Assembly (NCBI GenBank): GCA_015487975.1
Contig: WFOS01000092.1
Location: 1-64,000 of the forward strand
Source of the DNA: Ardenticatena sp.
Lineage (GTDB): Bacteria; Chloroflexota; Anaerolineae; Ardenticatenales; Ardenticatenaceae
DNA length: 64,000 nt
Reading direction: 5' to 3'
How positions within the stretch are numbered: position 1 is the first letter of the stretch; each line of letters starts with the position of its first letter. Of this stretch, positions 36,147 to 45,611 are shown in pieces. The notes under the pieces were generated by a model, which saw nothing but the letters and a program-made list of their open reading frames with translations, did not search any database and was not told the origin of the DNA. The position numbers were made by a program, and so were the translations under genes.

Positions 36147-37304
36147 TTATGAAAATCCCCGCTGGTGTTGCCACCGAATACGTATCACGAGATAACCGCA
36201 TACAAATAATGGTGCAAGCATGGTCGTAATCAATACGTTCGATTGCCAAAACTGAATTACGATAATGTACAGGACACACCATAGTACGTAAAGACTGATG
36301 AGCCAGCGCTGTTTCTCGACGGGCAAGGTATCGATATAGGCATACAGTTCGATAAGCAGAGGAAGTAGCAATATCTGATCGAATAACCAGGCATAAGGGG
36401 CTAGTAAAAGCCCAAGGGATAGCAAAAGAGGGGTTTGTTCAAACCATCTCCATTGCCGTTGGCTTCGTTTCCAAAGCCAAAGTGCAATACCAAGGCTTAT
36501 GGCTGGTAATACCCATATCAGAAAGGTTCGTTCAGGGCCGCCAATCAGGCGCACGAGTGTTGTGAGTGTAGGTGTTACCCAATATGTTGGAAGATCGCCT
36601 AGTGCCGAGATGAAATAAGCTTGCCAGATGTTCGGAAAAAGTAAGAGAGGGGATAGCGAAAAGAAAATCAAGCTCATGATACTCCCTGTGATGAGATGCC
36701 ATGCGCGTTGTTGCCATACCCAAAGGATGAGAACGAGTGCAAATGGCATTGCCAAATGTGGCTTTGTGGAGAGAAAGAGCAGCGAAGCGCCAGCCAAAAT
36801 AGGTCGACGCCGGTGAAATACTGTGAACAATGTAGCCGATAATAAAACAAATGCACTTAACTGCTGTTGTTTCAAGAGCATGAGTGTTGGTGGAAAGGTC
36901 ATAGCAAGAACAAACGCGATTATCATGCGATGCCATGAATGGCGGACGATATGCCACCATATGGCTGCCATCGTTGTAATGAGTGCTACAAGAATCGTTA
37001 TCCATATCCATTGTGCAATTGAAAAGGGAAGACCTGCAAGTGGGAAAAGCCATAGCGCGACCCAAGGGGGATTCCAAACAAGCAACGGGAAATCTTTGTG
37101 CCAACCGAGGCTCTGTTGAAGAACGAGAAGCGCTTTCGTGTCATATGGATTGCTGCCTTTGGCAAGCAACCAAGCTGCACCCCAAAACGCACTAAAATCA
37201 TTCAAGGGAAGCGGATGATTTGTGATTGCTTGTTTCAAAACAACACCTAATACCCCCAGTGCAAGGCAAAGAAGGCCCCAAGATATTCTCTTTGATTGCA
37301 ACAT
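36147..37304 (-). CDS. Glycosyltransferase family 87 (DUF2029) membrane protein
   Basis: 385 aa with about ten membrane helices. NDFSAFWGAAWLLAKGSNPYD near residue 35 is the characteristic first-loop motif of GT87 polyprenyl-phosphate-mannose-dependent transferases. A second marker is LLKQQQLSAFVLLSATL. It probably adds a sugar at the outer membrane face. Its base composition is visibly more A+T-rich than all neighbours, which suggests horizontal acquisition. It stands alone between tatA and mnmG. Confidence 0.75.
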   Translation of the reverse strand: MLQSKRISWGLLCLALGVLGVVLKQAITNHPLPLNDFSAFWGAAWLLAKGSNPYDTKALLVLQQSLGWHKDFPLLVWNPPWVALWLFPLAGLPFSIAQWIWITILVALITTMAAIWWHIVRHSWHRMIIAFVLAMTFPPTLMLLKQQQLSAFVLLSATLFTVFHRRRPILAGASLLFLSTKPHLAMPFALVLILWVWQQRAWHLITGSIMSLIFFSLSPLLLFPNIWQAYFISALGDLPTYWVTPTLTTLVRLIGGPERTFLIWVLPAISLGIALWLWKRSQRQWRWFEQTPLLLSLGLLLAPYAWLFDQILLLPLLIELYAYIDTLPVEKQRWLISLYVLWCVLYIIVIQFWQSNVLITTMLAPLFVCGYLVIRIRWQHQRGFS

Positions 37305-37515
37305 CCTTCTGCTCCTTGACTCTGTACTTTGTGCAAAGGCACAATAGATTCGAGCGTCTCAGGGTAAGGTTTTTGCTGGTGGGTCATTGTATCATCTGTA
37401 CAAGCAAAGGGCTACCTCCTTACAGCGATGATTCTGACACCAAGGGGCGAAGGAGATTAGGGAAATTCTGGCAAACAAACAAGCAGGCGAAACAATCCGC
37501 AACGAGAAATCTGTT

Positions 37516-37543
37516 TTCAACTTCGTTTCAGCCGTGCTACAAT
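37516..37543 (+). promoter_or_regulatory. Probable promoter for mnmG
   Basis: TTCAAC (37516-37521), 16-bp spacer, TACAAT (37538-37543), about 58 bp before the start codon. Confidence 0.45.
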
Positions 37544-37601
37544 GCTCCGCCCAAATTCCCCATGTGAAGCGGATACGAGCAGGGGGCGAGGAGAAGCAAA
37601 G

Positions 37602-39563
37602 ATGTACTATGATGTGATTGTCATTGGTGGTGGGCACGCGGGATGTGAAGCCGCCTTGGCGGCTGCCCGCATGGGAATGAAAACCTTGTTGCTCACGATG
37701 AATCTCGACCAGATCGCCTACATGGCATGTAATCCCAGTATTGGGGGCCCTGCCAAAGGACACCTAGTGCGCGAGATCGACGCATTGGGGGGCGAGATGG
37801 CGAGAGCGATTGACCGTAGCGCCATTCAAATCCGCATGTTGAACGAATCCAAAGGGCCCGCTGTGCAGGCGCTACGTGCGCAAGCCGACAAGCGCCTCTA
37901 TTCCTGGCTCATGAAGATGGAGATGGAACGGGTGCCCAATCTGCACCTGCGCCAGGACCGTGTGGACGATTTGATTGTGGAAGGTGGGCGCATCGAGGGC
38001 GTGAAGGTTTCGTTGGGGCGTGTGTACGAAGCAGGGGCTGTTGTGGCCACAACAGGCACGTTCTTGCACGGGCGCTTGATTACGGGCGATGTCATCCGCT
38101 CCGGGGGACGTGCCGGCGAGGGGGCTGCGCATAGTCTGAGTGATACGTACCGCCGCCTTGGCTTTCAGCTTGGGCGCTTGAAGACGGGTACGCCCCCACG
38201 CGTGGATGCCCGCACCATTGATTTCAGCAAAACCAAGGTGCAACCTGGCAGTACGCGCCCGCTCTACTTCTCGTTTGCCTATCCCGATGCGGGAATTTTG
38301 CCGCCGGAAAACATCATCACGCGATTGGGACCACCCAACCCCGTTTATCCCATTCCCCCCGAAGCAGAAGCGGCAATGCGCTGGCGCCCACAATTGCCCT
38401 GCTATCTGGTCTACACCAATCCCGATTTTCATGCCATCGTGCGTGCCAATCTCGACCGTGCCCCCATGTTTACTGGTGTCATCGAAGGGGTCGGGCCACG
38501 CTACTGCCCCAGCATCGAGGATAAAATCGTGCGCTTTGCCGAAAAAGAGGCGCATGGCCTTTTTCTCGAACCTGAAGGGTGGCTGACCGGAGAAGTCTAC
38601 ATCCAGGGCTGCAACACGAGCCTTCCAGAAGATGTACAGTGGGCAATGGTGCGCACGATCCCTGCCTTGCGCAATGCCGAGTTGATGCGTATTGGCTATG
38701 CCGTGGAGTATGACTACGTGCACCCCATGCAACTCAAAGCGAGCCTTGAAACCAAGTTGGTGGATGGCTTGTTCCATGCGGGGCAACTCAATGGCACAAC
38801 GGGCTACGAAGAGGCCGCCGCACAAGGCTTGATAGCAGGCATCAATGCCGCGCTCTACGTGCAAGGCAAACCACCGCTCATCCTGGGGCGCGATGAAGCG
38901 TACATCGGTGTGCTCATCGACGACCTCGTGACCAGCGAAATCACCGAACCCTATCGCCAGATGACGGGGCGTGCTGAATTCCGCTTGCTCTTGCGCCAGG
39001 ACAATGCCGACCTGCGCTTGACGCATCACGGCTATCGGGTGGGATTGGTTTCGCGCGAGCGCTACGAAGCGGTGGAAGCCAAACGCAATCGCGTAGCAGA
39101 GGAGCTGGCACGGTTGGAGCGCACGTTCCTCAAACCGCGTGAGGTGAACGAAATGTTGGTGGCCCATGGGTTCGAGCCGATTCACGATGGCGTGCAGGCG
39201 CTGCAATTCTTGCGTCGCCCAGAGGCGACCTACGATTTGATTGCCAAATTGACCCCGCCACCCATACCGTTGACCGAAGATGAAGCCGAGCAGGTGCAGA
39301 TTCAGGCCAAATACGCAGGCTATATCGAGAAACAGCTGGCAGAAGTGGAACGCATGCGCCGCCTCGAAGACCGCCTGATTCCCGATGACATCGACTACTT
39401 TTCGCTGCATGGGCTTCGCAAAGAGGCGCGCGAAAAACTCGACCGTTTCCGCCCACGCACGGTAGGACAGGCGGCACGCATCTATGGCGTCAATCCTGCC
39501 GATGTGAGCGTGTTGCTGGTGCATCTGGAACGCATGGGCAAAGTCTCGGTAGAAGACGATTGA
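37602..39563 (+). CDS. mnmG: tRNA uridine-5-carboxymethylaminomethyl modification enzyme MnmG/GidA
   Basis: 653 aa. FAD-binding [17 protein letters not shown], the family signatures [17 protein letters not shown] and [13 protein letters not shown], and [18 protein letters not shown]. It modifies wobble U34 of tRNAs together with MnmE, which is not in this window. ATG at 37602 begins the FAD fold and follows GAGGAGA; the frame opens 20 codons earlier. A terminator follows. Confidence 0.96.
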   Translation: MYYDVIVIGGGHAGCEAALAAARMGMKTLLLTMNLDQIAYMACNPSIGGPAKGHLVREIDALGGEMARAIDRSAIQIRMLNESKGPAVQALRAQADKRLYSWLMKMEMERVPNLHLRQDRVDDLIVEGGRIEGVKVSLGRVYEAGAVVATTGTFLHGRLITGDVIRSGGRAGEGAAHSLSDTYRRLGFQLGRLKTGTPPRVDARTIDFSKTKVQPGSTRPLYFSFAYPDAGILPPENIITRLGPPNPVYPIPPEAEAAMRWRPQLPCYLVYTNPDFHAIVRANLDRAPMFTGVIEGVGPRYCPSIEDKIVRFAEKEAHGLFLEPEGWLTGEVYIQGCNTSLPEDVQWAMVRTIPALRNAELMRIGYAVEYDYVHPMQLKASLETKLVDGLFHAGQLNGTTGYEEAAAQGLIAGINAALYVQGKPPLILGRDEAYIGVLIDDLVTSEITEPYRQMTGRAEFRLLLRQDNADLRLTHHGYRVGLVSRERYEAVEAKRNRVAEELARLERTFLKPREVNEMLVAHGFEPIHDGVQALQFLRRPEATYDLIAKLTPPPIPLTEDEAEQVQIQAKYAGYIEKQLAEVERMRRLEDRLIPDDIDYFSLHGLRKEAREKLDRFRPRTVGQAARIYGVNPADVSVLLVHLERMGKVSVEDD

Positions 39564-39588
39564 TCGCTTCTCGAAAGGTTCGTTACCG

Positions 39589-39618
39589 ACCTGACGGGGG
39601 CTCCTCGTCAGGTCTTTC
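39589..39618 (+). terminator. Terminator after mnmG
   Basis: 9-bp stem GACCTGACG/CGTCAGGTC, 9-nt loop, then TTTCGGTTTTG. Confidence 0.75.
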
Positions 39619-39669
39619 GGTTTTGATGGAGGTCGGTGTATGATGGGCGTCAACACGATGGAGGCGAAG

Positions 39670-40134
39670 ATGTCTGTACCAGAAGTGCGCATTCGTGCTG
39701 CGACGCCTGAGGATATGCCCGTGATCCGTGCGATGGTGTGGCGCGAACGCTTGGACCCCACCCAACTGCATTGGCGGCATTTTTGTGTGGCAGAAGACGA
39801 ACGGACGGGGGCGATCGTGGCATGTGGGCAGTTACGCCCATTTTGGCGAGCACAGGAACTGGGCAGCCTGGTGGTCGAGCCAGCATGGCGCGGTCGCGGA
39901 GTGGGGCAGGCGATGGTGCGTTATCTGGCGGCATGCGCAACTAGACCACTTTTTCTCGAATGTGCTGAGTCGTTGGCATCGTTTTATGCGCAATGTGGCT
40001 TCGAACGGGTGGCGCCGTGGCGTGTGACCTTCCCGTTGAACATCAAGTTCATGCTTTCGTGGCTCGTCGTCCATCTTCTGGGCAAGCGTTTGGCCGTGAT
40101 GCGCTATGCAAGAGAGAAATATCCGTTGGAGTGA
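39670..40134 (+). CDS. GNAT-family N-acetyltransferase
   Basis: 154 aa. Acetyl-CoA binding signature LGSLVVEPAWRGRGVGQAMV (the R/Q-x-x-G-x-G/A loop is GRGVGQ), preceded by VACGQLRP and followed by LECAESLASFYAQCGFERV. Residues 115-140 are hydrophobic. ATG at 39670 has GGAGG 5 nt upstream; ATGs at 39640 and 39658 are alternatives. The substrate is unknown. The MFS gene begins 3 bp after its stop. Confidence 0.8.
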   Translation: MSVPEVRIRAATPEDMPVIRAMVWRERLDPTQLHWRHFCVAEDERTGAIVACGQLRPFWRAQELGSLVVEPAWRGRGVGQAMVRYLAACATRPLFLECAESLASFYAQCGFERVAPWRVTFPLNIKFMLSWLVVHLLGKRLAVMRYAREKYPLE

Positions 40135-40137
40135 AGT

Positions 40138-41340
40138 ATGCGTGATATTTTGCGAAACCCACTTTTTGTGGCCATCTCGATTGGGCACATGATGGTAGAC
40201 ATTCTCAATAGCGCTATCCCTGTCATTCTGGCGACGCTTGCCATTCAACTGGGGTTGCGCAACGAACAACTCGGATTGGCCGCGTTGACCTATTCGTTTG
40301 GTGGTTCACTCACGCAGCCGCTCTTTGGCTACGTGGCCGACCGCTGGGGTAGTCGGTGGCTGGCGGCTGGAGGGTTGTGGTGGATGGCGGGCTTCTATCT
40401 CGTGGCAGCGTGGCTTTCGCCTTCGGTGGCCTTCGTGGTGCTGTTGCTTGTGGGGCTTGGATCGGCAGCATATCACCCCCAAGCGACGATGAATGCCCGC
40501 CTGGCGTCGGGGCGGATGGCGGCGAGTGGCACAAGTCTGTTCTTCTTGTTTGGGCAATTGGGGCTGGCGGCTGGTCCATTGCTAGCAGGGATATTGCTCG
40601 AACAGGTGGGGCTTTCGCTCACTCTGTTGGCACTGGGCGTGCCGGGATTGCTCGTAGGGGCGTGGACATGGCGTATCGTCGTGCCTCGCCACACACATAC
40701 CACCACAGCAACCAGGCAGAAAGCCGCTGCTTCGTCAGCATTGCGCCTGGCGTGGCCGGTGATGGCGGCCTTCGTGTTGTTGCTTGTTTTCCGCATGTGG
40801 CCGCAAGCCGCTACACAAACGTTCTTGCCCAAGTTGATGGGGGACGCTGGCATTCCCCCTGACCGCTACGGGTTCACGCTTTCGTTCTTGATGGCGGGTG
40901 CCGCGGTGGGGGGTGTGCTGGGCGGCTATCTGGCCGACCGTTGGTCTGCCAAGTGGACGATGGTGTTCTCGTTGGCATTGAGTGCCTTGCCGTTGTGGGC
41001 ATATCTCCAATTGCCATTGACACATCCGCTTGTCCCCTTACTTGTGGGCGTGGCCGGCGTGTTGTTGGGAGCGTCACACAGCATTTTGGTGCTCATGGCG
41101 CAAAGTATGTTGCCGAACCGCATGGCGCTCGCATCGGGGCTGGTGTTGGGCTTCATGTTCAGCGCAGGTTCGGCGGGTGGCTACCTGACGGGGCGCTTGG
41201 CGGATGTCGTTGGGTTGCACACAGCCATGGAATGGTTGGCGGTAGTTGCATTGGCGGGCGCGCTTTGTGCATTGTTCATCCCACGTCGGCGTGAATTGGA
41301 GCAGGCAGCTGAGCGCCCCCTTGTGGTGGAGAAGCGGTGA
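40138..41340 (+). CDS. MFS transporter, fosmidomycin-resistance (Fsr)-like
   Basis: 400 aa, twelve helices in two halves. SIGHMMVDILNSAIPVIL at the start and GLGSAAYHPQATMNAR in the fourth helix resemble the Fsr subfamily. Motif A copies follow helices 2 and 8 (GYVADRWGSRW, GYLADRWSAKW). It probably exports a small amphipathic compound. Co-transcribed with the GNAT gene, and its stop overlaps the next start, so all three genes are likely one unit. Confidence 0.82.
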   Translation: MRDILRNPLFVAISIGHMMVDILNSAIPVILATLAIQLGLRNEQLGLAALTYSFGGSLTQPLFGYVADRWGSRWLAAGGLWWMAGFYLVAAWLSPSVAFVVLLLVGLGSAAYHPQATMNARLASGRMAASGTSLFFLFGQLGLAAGPLLAGILLEQVGLSLTLLALGVPGLLVGAWTWRIVVPRHTHTTTATRQKAAASSALRLAWPVMAAFVLLLVFRMWPQAATQTFLPKLMGDAGIPPDRYGFTLSFLMAGAAVGGVLGGYLADRWSAKWTMVFSLALSALPLWAYLQLPLTHPLVPLLVGVAGVLLGASHSILVLMAQSMLPNRMALASGLVLGFMFSAGSAGGYLTGRLADVVGLHTAMEWLAVVALAGALCALFIPRRRELEQAAERPLVVEKR

Positions 41341-42818
41341 GAACCATGCCTCTGGTTTTCCACAGAAAAGTACACACCAGCATCGTGGTGAGTGTGTTGC
41401 TGCTGGGCATTGCCTATGCGCTTGCTACTATGCCCCTGGAACTGGCCGTGATGGCGCTGGGGGGGATTGGGTTCACGCTGGTGGTGTTGGTGCGGCCTGT
41501 GTGGGCGCTCTACGCGCTCCCCTTTCTGGTGCCCTTTCCTCTGCGTGAAATCAGTGTGGGGCCCGCCACGATCGGGGGCTTGGAAGCCTTGCTGGCGCTT
41601 TTCATTGCGGCATGGTTGGCACGCGGGGCAGTGCGACATGAGATCATCGTGCAACTACCACCGGCGACGGTGCCGCTTGCATTGTGGATTGGCGCGATGC
41701 TCCTGTCGTTGCTCAACGCCTTTTCGCTGGGTGCAGCGGCCAAAGAACTTGTCAAGTGGCTGGAAATAGCGGCGCTTTATACGATTGCTTGGCGTGAGCT
41801 GCGGCGGCGCGATATCCTCATCATCGTGCTGGCCTTACTCACGGCGGGCGCGCTGGCAGCGATGCAAGGCATTTATCAGTCGGTATTCCGCGTCGGGCCG
41901 CCTGGCTTTTTGTTTCCACTAGCGGGGCGGCTGTGGCTGCGTGCCTATGGCACCTTTGCCCAACCCAACCCCTATGCAGGTTATCTCGGCCTGACGTTGC
42001 CACTGGCGTATGGCATCGTGCTAGCGACCAGTGGTATGGCCCCCCAACGAGACGATGGTTTGCCATTGGTGATGCGCTCGGCGCTCATGCTGTACGCCCT
42101 CGTCACGGGGGGGCTGATGGTGCTGGCGCTCTTTTTCAGCTTGTCGCGCGGTGCTTGGATTGGGGCAGCGGCAGCGGTGCTGGTGGTGAGCATGGTGCTC
42201 AGTCGGCGTGCGTTCGTGGGGACGGTGGCAGCGGGAACGGTTGGGGCACTCTTTTTGGCATTGGGGGGCTGGGCGTATGTGCCGCTTCCCATTCGCGAAC
42301 GGTTGACGGATTTTTTGCCCTACGTGGGGCTTGTGGATGTGCGTGCCATCGAAGTCAACGACCGCACGTTTGCCATTGTGGAACGCCTGGCGCACTGGTA
42401 TGCGGCGGTGGGCATGTTTGCCGATTTTCCATGGTTGGGAGGTGGTGTGGGAAACTATGCCGCACGCTACCCTATGTACAAATTGCCACCGTGGGACGAC
42501 CCATTGGGGCATGCCCACAACATCTACCTCAACGTAGCGGCAGAAACAGGGTTGATCGGGTTGACGACGTACCTCTTGTTTTGGGCAGCAGCGCTTTGGC
42601 TGGCGTGGCGGGCTGTGCGCCACACGTCGGGGGTGTGGCGCGGCGTTGCCATTGGCGTGTTGGGGGCATTCGTGCATTTGAGCGCCCACAACGTTTTCGA
42701 CAATCTGTACGTGCATGGCATGTATGTGCAAGTCGCGATACTGCTTGCTCTTGTCGCAGTGCTGGTGGATAATCGCCAGGACGCAGACCCTTCCTCCATC
42801 AACCCAACAACAGGTTGA
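41337..42818 (+). CDS. O-antigen ligase-like (WaaL family) membrane protein
   Basis: 493 aa, about twelve helices. The large external loop and the segment PWLGGGVGNY with later GHAHNIYLNVAAETGLIGL is the Wzy/WaaL signature (the HAHN and E-xG motif). It links or polymerises lipid-carried glycans at the outer face. GTG start at 41337 overlaps the MFS stop and has GGAG at 5 nt; ATG at 41346 is less well placed. Confidence 0.82.
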   Translation: MRTMPLVFHRKVHTSIVVSVLLLGIAYALATMPLELAVMALGGIGFTLVVLVRPVWALYALPFLVPFPLREISVGPATIGGLEALLALFIAAWLARGAVRHEIIVQLPPATVPLALWIGAMLLSLLNAFSLGAAAKELVKWLEIAALYTIAWRELRRRDILIIVLALLTAGALAAMQGIYQSVFRVGPPGFLFPLAGRLWLRAYGTFAQPNPYAGYLGLTLPLAYGIVLATSGMAPQRDDGLPLVMRSALMLYALVTGGLMVLALFFSLSRGAWIGAAAAVLVVSMVLSRRAFVGTVAAGTVGALFLALGGWAYVPLPIRERLTDFLPYVGLVDVRAIEVNDRTFAIVERLAHWYAAVGMFADFPWLGGGVGNYAARYPMYKLPPWDDPLGHAHNIYLNVAAETGLIGLTTYLLFWAAALWLAWRAVRHTSGVWRGVAIGVLGAFVHLSAHNVFDNLYVHGMYVQVAILLALVAVLVDNRQDADPSSINPTTG

Positions 42819-42825
42819 AGGCATC

Positions 42826-43314
42826 ATGTCAACGACATTTGGGCTCTATCTCAAAACACTTCGTGAACGTGCTGGCATCTCGCAAGAAGCCTTGGCCGAA
42901 GAAGCGGGGATTTCTAGCGCCTATGTTTCCCAAATCGAAAGCGGGCAGCGCAACCCACCTTCGCCCCCCATTTTGCGCGAAATGGCAGGCCCCCTTGGTG
43001 TCGAGTATCCCGTCTTGCTTTATGCCGCGGGCTACCTACGCGACGACGACCTCTATGTGTTGCTCTTGCGGGCGTTCGATGAATTGCTGCAAATTGGCAC
43101 TGGCCGCGAAAAACTCGACACCTTGCTGCGTGATTTGGTCGAACGCTGGGTGGAACTCGATGAAGATGAACGGCGTACCCGCCTGGAAATGACAGATGCC
43201 GAACACATTGGCGAATTGCTCATGGAAGAAATCTTGCGCCATCAGCGCGACCTCATTCTCGAAGCCATTTTCCGCAACATTCCCGAAGGACGCGAGGGTG
43301 AATCGGCACCATGA
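42826..43314 (+). CDS. XRE-family helix-turn-helix regulator
   Basis: 162 aa. HTH_3 domain at residues 3-60: LKTLRERAGISQEALAEEAG, then ISSAYVSQIESGQRNPP. The C-terminal 100 residues are acidic and helical, perhaps for oligomer formation or ligand binding. It begins 7 bp after the WaaL-like gene and its stop overlaps plsC (ATGA), so it may regulate this envelope-related operon. Confidence 0.85.
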   Translation: MSTTFGLYLKTLRERAGISQEALAEEAGISSAYVSQIESGQRNPPSPPILREMAGPLGVEYPVLLYAAGYLRDDDLYVLLLRAFDELLQIGTGREKLDTLLRDLVERWVELDEDERRTRLEMTDAEHIGELLMEEILRHQRDLILEAIFRNIPEGREGESAP

Positions 43315-43979
43315 CACGTCTCAATCTCTACTGGCAAATTCGTGGGGCGTTGCGCCTGCTCTTTCGCTTGGGAAATTGGCACGTGCATGGCATAGAGCAT
43401 GTCCCACTGGGGGGGCCATTGCTCGTGGTCGTCAATCACATTAGTGCCTTCGAAGCGCCCCTGGTTGCTGCGACACTTCACATTGGGCCAATCGTGGTGC
43501 TTGCCAAAGCCGAGTTTGCGCATCCACTCAATCCGCTCGGTTGGCTGATGCGCACGATGGATGTCATTTTCGTGCATCGTGGTGAACCCGATCGCCATGC
43601 GCTCAAAGCCGCGCTTCGCGTTTTGCGCAATGGGGGGATTTTGGGACTGGCGCCCGAAGGCACGCGCAGCAAAACGGGTGGCTTGCAACGTGGGCGCGAA
43701 GGTGCTGCCTATCTTGCGTTGCAAACGGGGGCGCCGATTTTGCCCGTGGGTGTCTGGGGGCAGGAACGTATTCCACAAGATTTGCTCCACCTGCGCCGCC
43801 CTACCTACCACGTGCGTTTTGGCCCCCTGTTCACGCTTGAATACGATCGCTCACGCCCGAAACGTCAGCAATTGGTGGAAGCGACCGACCTGATCATGCG
43901 GCGTATTGCGGTGTTGTTGCCGCCAGCATATCGTGGGGTGTATCGGGAGGAGGTTGGAGATGGGGAGACTAGAGATTGA
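43311..43979 (+). CDS. plsC: 1-acyl-glycerol-3-phosphate acyltransferase (PlsC family)
   Basis: 222 aa. Lysophosphatidate acyltransferase fold: motif I VVNHISAFE, motif II (VFVHRGEPDRHA), motif III APEGTRSKTG, motif IV APILPVGVWG. In motif I the usual HX4D is HX4E, a conservative but unusual change at a catalytic position. It makes phosphatidic acid or a related acyl transfer product. ATGA overlap with the XRE gene. Confidence 0.85.
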   Translation: MTRLNLYWQIRGALRLLFRLGNWHVHGIEHVPLGGPLLVVVNHISAFEAPLVAATLHIGPIVVLAKAEFAHPLNPLGWLMRTMDVIFVHRGEPDRHALKAALRVLRNGGILGLAPEGTRSKTGGLQRGREGAAYLALQTGAPILPVGVWGQERIPQDLLHLRRPTYHVRFGPLFTLEYDRSRPKRQQLVEATDLIMRRIAVLLPPAYRGVYREEVGDGETRD

Positions 43980-44003
43980 TGGGGGTGGCATCCTCACTCT
44001 CCA
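43972..44003. repeat. Intergenic repeat copy A, 5' of yjbQ
   Basis: GAGATTGATGGGGG then TGGCATCC and CTCTCCA. A near-identical stretch lies at 44465-44502, so yjbQ is bracketed by direct copies. Confidence 0.6.
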
Positions 44004-44039
44004 ATCCCCATTTTCCCAAATCTCATTCGGAGGCAAGCC

Positions 44040-44456
44040 ATGGTCTTCACAGGGACGATTCATCTTCGAACACGTGGCGATACGGACATCCACGATATCA
44101 CCGATGCTGTGGCGCAGATTGTTGCCCAAAGTGGCATGAGCGATGGTATTGTCTGCATTTTCTCGCCAAGCTCGACCAGCGGCATTACCACCTTGGAATA
44201 CGAAAGCGGCGCCATTGCTGACCTGAAACGCACGTTCGAAGAACTTGTGCCGCAAGACCGTGAGTATCGCCACAATTTGCGTTGGGGGGATGGCAACGGG
44301 CATAGCCATGTGCGTGCGGCCTTGCTGGGGCCGAGTGTGAGTCTGCCTCTGATAGAAGGCCGCTTGCGGTTGGGCACCTGGCAGCAGATCATTTTCGTAG
44401 ACTTCGACAACCGCCCTCGCCACCGTGAACTCGTCGTGCAGATTGTGGGGAGATGA
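44040..44456 (+). CDS. yjbQ: YjbQ family (UPF0047) protein, secondary thiamine-phosphate synthase-like
   Basis: 138 aa, typical length. Family marks: IHDITDAVAQIVAQSG, CIFSPSSTSGITTLEYE, then GHSHVRAALLGPSVSLPLIEGRLRLGTWQQIIFVDFD with the conserved His and Asp. Family members show weak thiamine-phosphate synthase activity; the physiological role is unclear. GGAGG lies 6 nt before ATG. Flanked by direct repeats. Confidence 0.9.
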   Translation: MVFTGTIHLRTRGDTDIHDITDAVAQIVAQSGMSDGIVCIFSPSSTSGITTLEYESGAIADLKRTFEELVPQDREYRHNLRWGDGNGHSHVRAALLGPSVSLPLIEGRLRLGTWQQIIFVDFDNRPRHRELVVQIVGR

Positions 44457-44542
44457 GGAGGCTGGAGATTGATGGGGTGGCATCCCTCATTCCCACTCTC
44501 CACGCTCCAACCTCTAATCTCCAACCTCCATCCCCTCCTCAT
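44453..44542. repeat. Intergenic repeat copy B with two-step inverted repeat
   Basis: ATGAGGAGG (44453-44461) and GGAGATT (44464-44470) are complementary to AATCTCC (44516-44522) and CCTCCTCAT (44534-44542). The direct repeat shared with 43972-44003 lies inside (44465-44502). The structure overlaps the end of the DUF368 gene and could act as a terminator between converging genes. Confidence 0.55.
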
Positions 44543-45500
44543 GCGCCAAATAGCGCTCGATGAACAGCACCGCCCCAAAACCGAGCAACGCCAGCAGCAT
44601 GGCCACAACCACTTCTCCATTCACACGACCATTCACCATCAGCGGGGGGATGATATTGCGCTGCACTGTGGGGATGATTTCGCCATGTGAGCTTGTGATG
44701 AACTCCACCGTCTCTTTCCAGGGCCAGATTTTGCGCAGGCTTCCCACCATCAGCCCAATGAGTACCGCAACGGTCGCATCGTGGTAGCGTTTGAACAGCC
44801 AGCCCAAAATCTGCGCGAATGAGACAAGCCCTACGGCTGCCCCCAGGCCAACCAATCCAATCGTGACGATATCGCGGTCGTTGACCGCGCTCAGTACATA
44901 CTGGTACTTGCCCAGCAGAACCAGAATGAACGCACCCGAAATGCCTGGCAAAATCATGGCGCAAATGGCCAGCGCCCCGCTCAGAATGAGAAACCACCAC
45001 TCATTGGGTGTTTGCAGGGGAACGATCCCTACCAGCCAATAGGCGAAGACCGCCCCCAGGGCTAGCAAAAGCACCAGTGGCGGTCTCCAACGGCGCACGC
45101 GATTGCTCACCGTCACCACCGATGCCAACACTAGCCCGAAAAAGAAACTCCACACATACACGGGCTTGTTTTCCAACAACCATTCTAGGATTCGCGCAAG
45201 TGAGAGCACTGCCAAGCCAATGCCACTCCCCACAGCAATCAGGAACGGCGCATTCACTGCTTCCAACGCCTCGCGGATACGCCCGCGCAACAAGGCTCGC
45301 CAGAAGGGCGGACGCGCCGCCGCGCGAATGCTGAGCACCAATTCTTCGTAAATGCCCAGGATGAACGCCATCGTGCCGCCCGAGACTCCAGGTACGACAT
45401 CAGCCGATCCCATGAGCATGCCTTTGAGCATCAATAGTGCATACTCGCGCAGTGTGCGCTGGCGAGTTTGCAACGTCCAGGTTGTTTCTGATTGCGCCAT
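44514..45500 (-). CDS. DUF368 family membrane protein (PopT-type polyprenyl-phosphate transporter)
   Basis: 328 aa, about eight helices in an inverted repeat. MLMGSADVVPGVSGGTMAFILGIYEELV is the first signature and MILPGISGAFILVLLGKYQYVL the second; both carry the PG(V/I)SG motif. DUF368 proteins recycle undecaprenyl-phosphate across the membrane for cell-wall and polysaccharide synthesis. ATG at 45500 follows GAGAGGAA. The nearby GT-C, WaaL-like and GT87 genes use the same lipid carrier. Confidence 0.88.
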   Translation of the reverse strand: MAQSETTWTLQTRQRTLREYALLMLKGMLMGSADVVPGVSGGTMAFILGIYEELVLSIRAAARPPFWRALLRGRIREALEAVNAPFLIAVGSGIGLAVLSLARILEWLLENKPVYVWSFFFGLVLASVVTVSNRVRRWRPPLVLLLALGAVFAYWLVGIVPLQTPNEWWFLILSGALAICAMILPGISGAFILVLLGKYQYVLSAVNDRDIVTIGLVGLGAAVGLVSFAQILGWLFKRYHDATVAVLIGLMVGSLRKIWPWKETVEFITSSHGEIIPTVQRNIIPPLMVNGRVNGEVVVAMLLALLGFGAVLFIERYLAHEEGMEVGD

Positions 45501-45598
45501 TTCCTCTCGCACCTCCCATTGATTGCATCGACGCGAGACGATAGCACGAAACCCGTCCAAAGCAAGGGCGTAGGGGTCGCGCGATTGGCGATTTGGAG

Positions 45599-45604
45599 TA
45601 CAAT
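45599..45604 (+). promoter_or_regulatory. -10 element 8 nt before NUDIX start (leaderless candidate)
   Basis: TACAAT ends 7 bases before the ATG at 45612, and no Shine-Dalgarno sits at normal distance. This suggests a leaderless transcript. The -35 is poor. Confidence 0.35.
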
Positions 45605-45611
45605 CCGCCGC

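Noticed and set aside
37872-39761. 629-aa minus-strand frame opposite mnmG
   Set aside because: Antisense shadow; mnmG is certain and the frame passes through its terminator.
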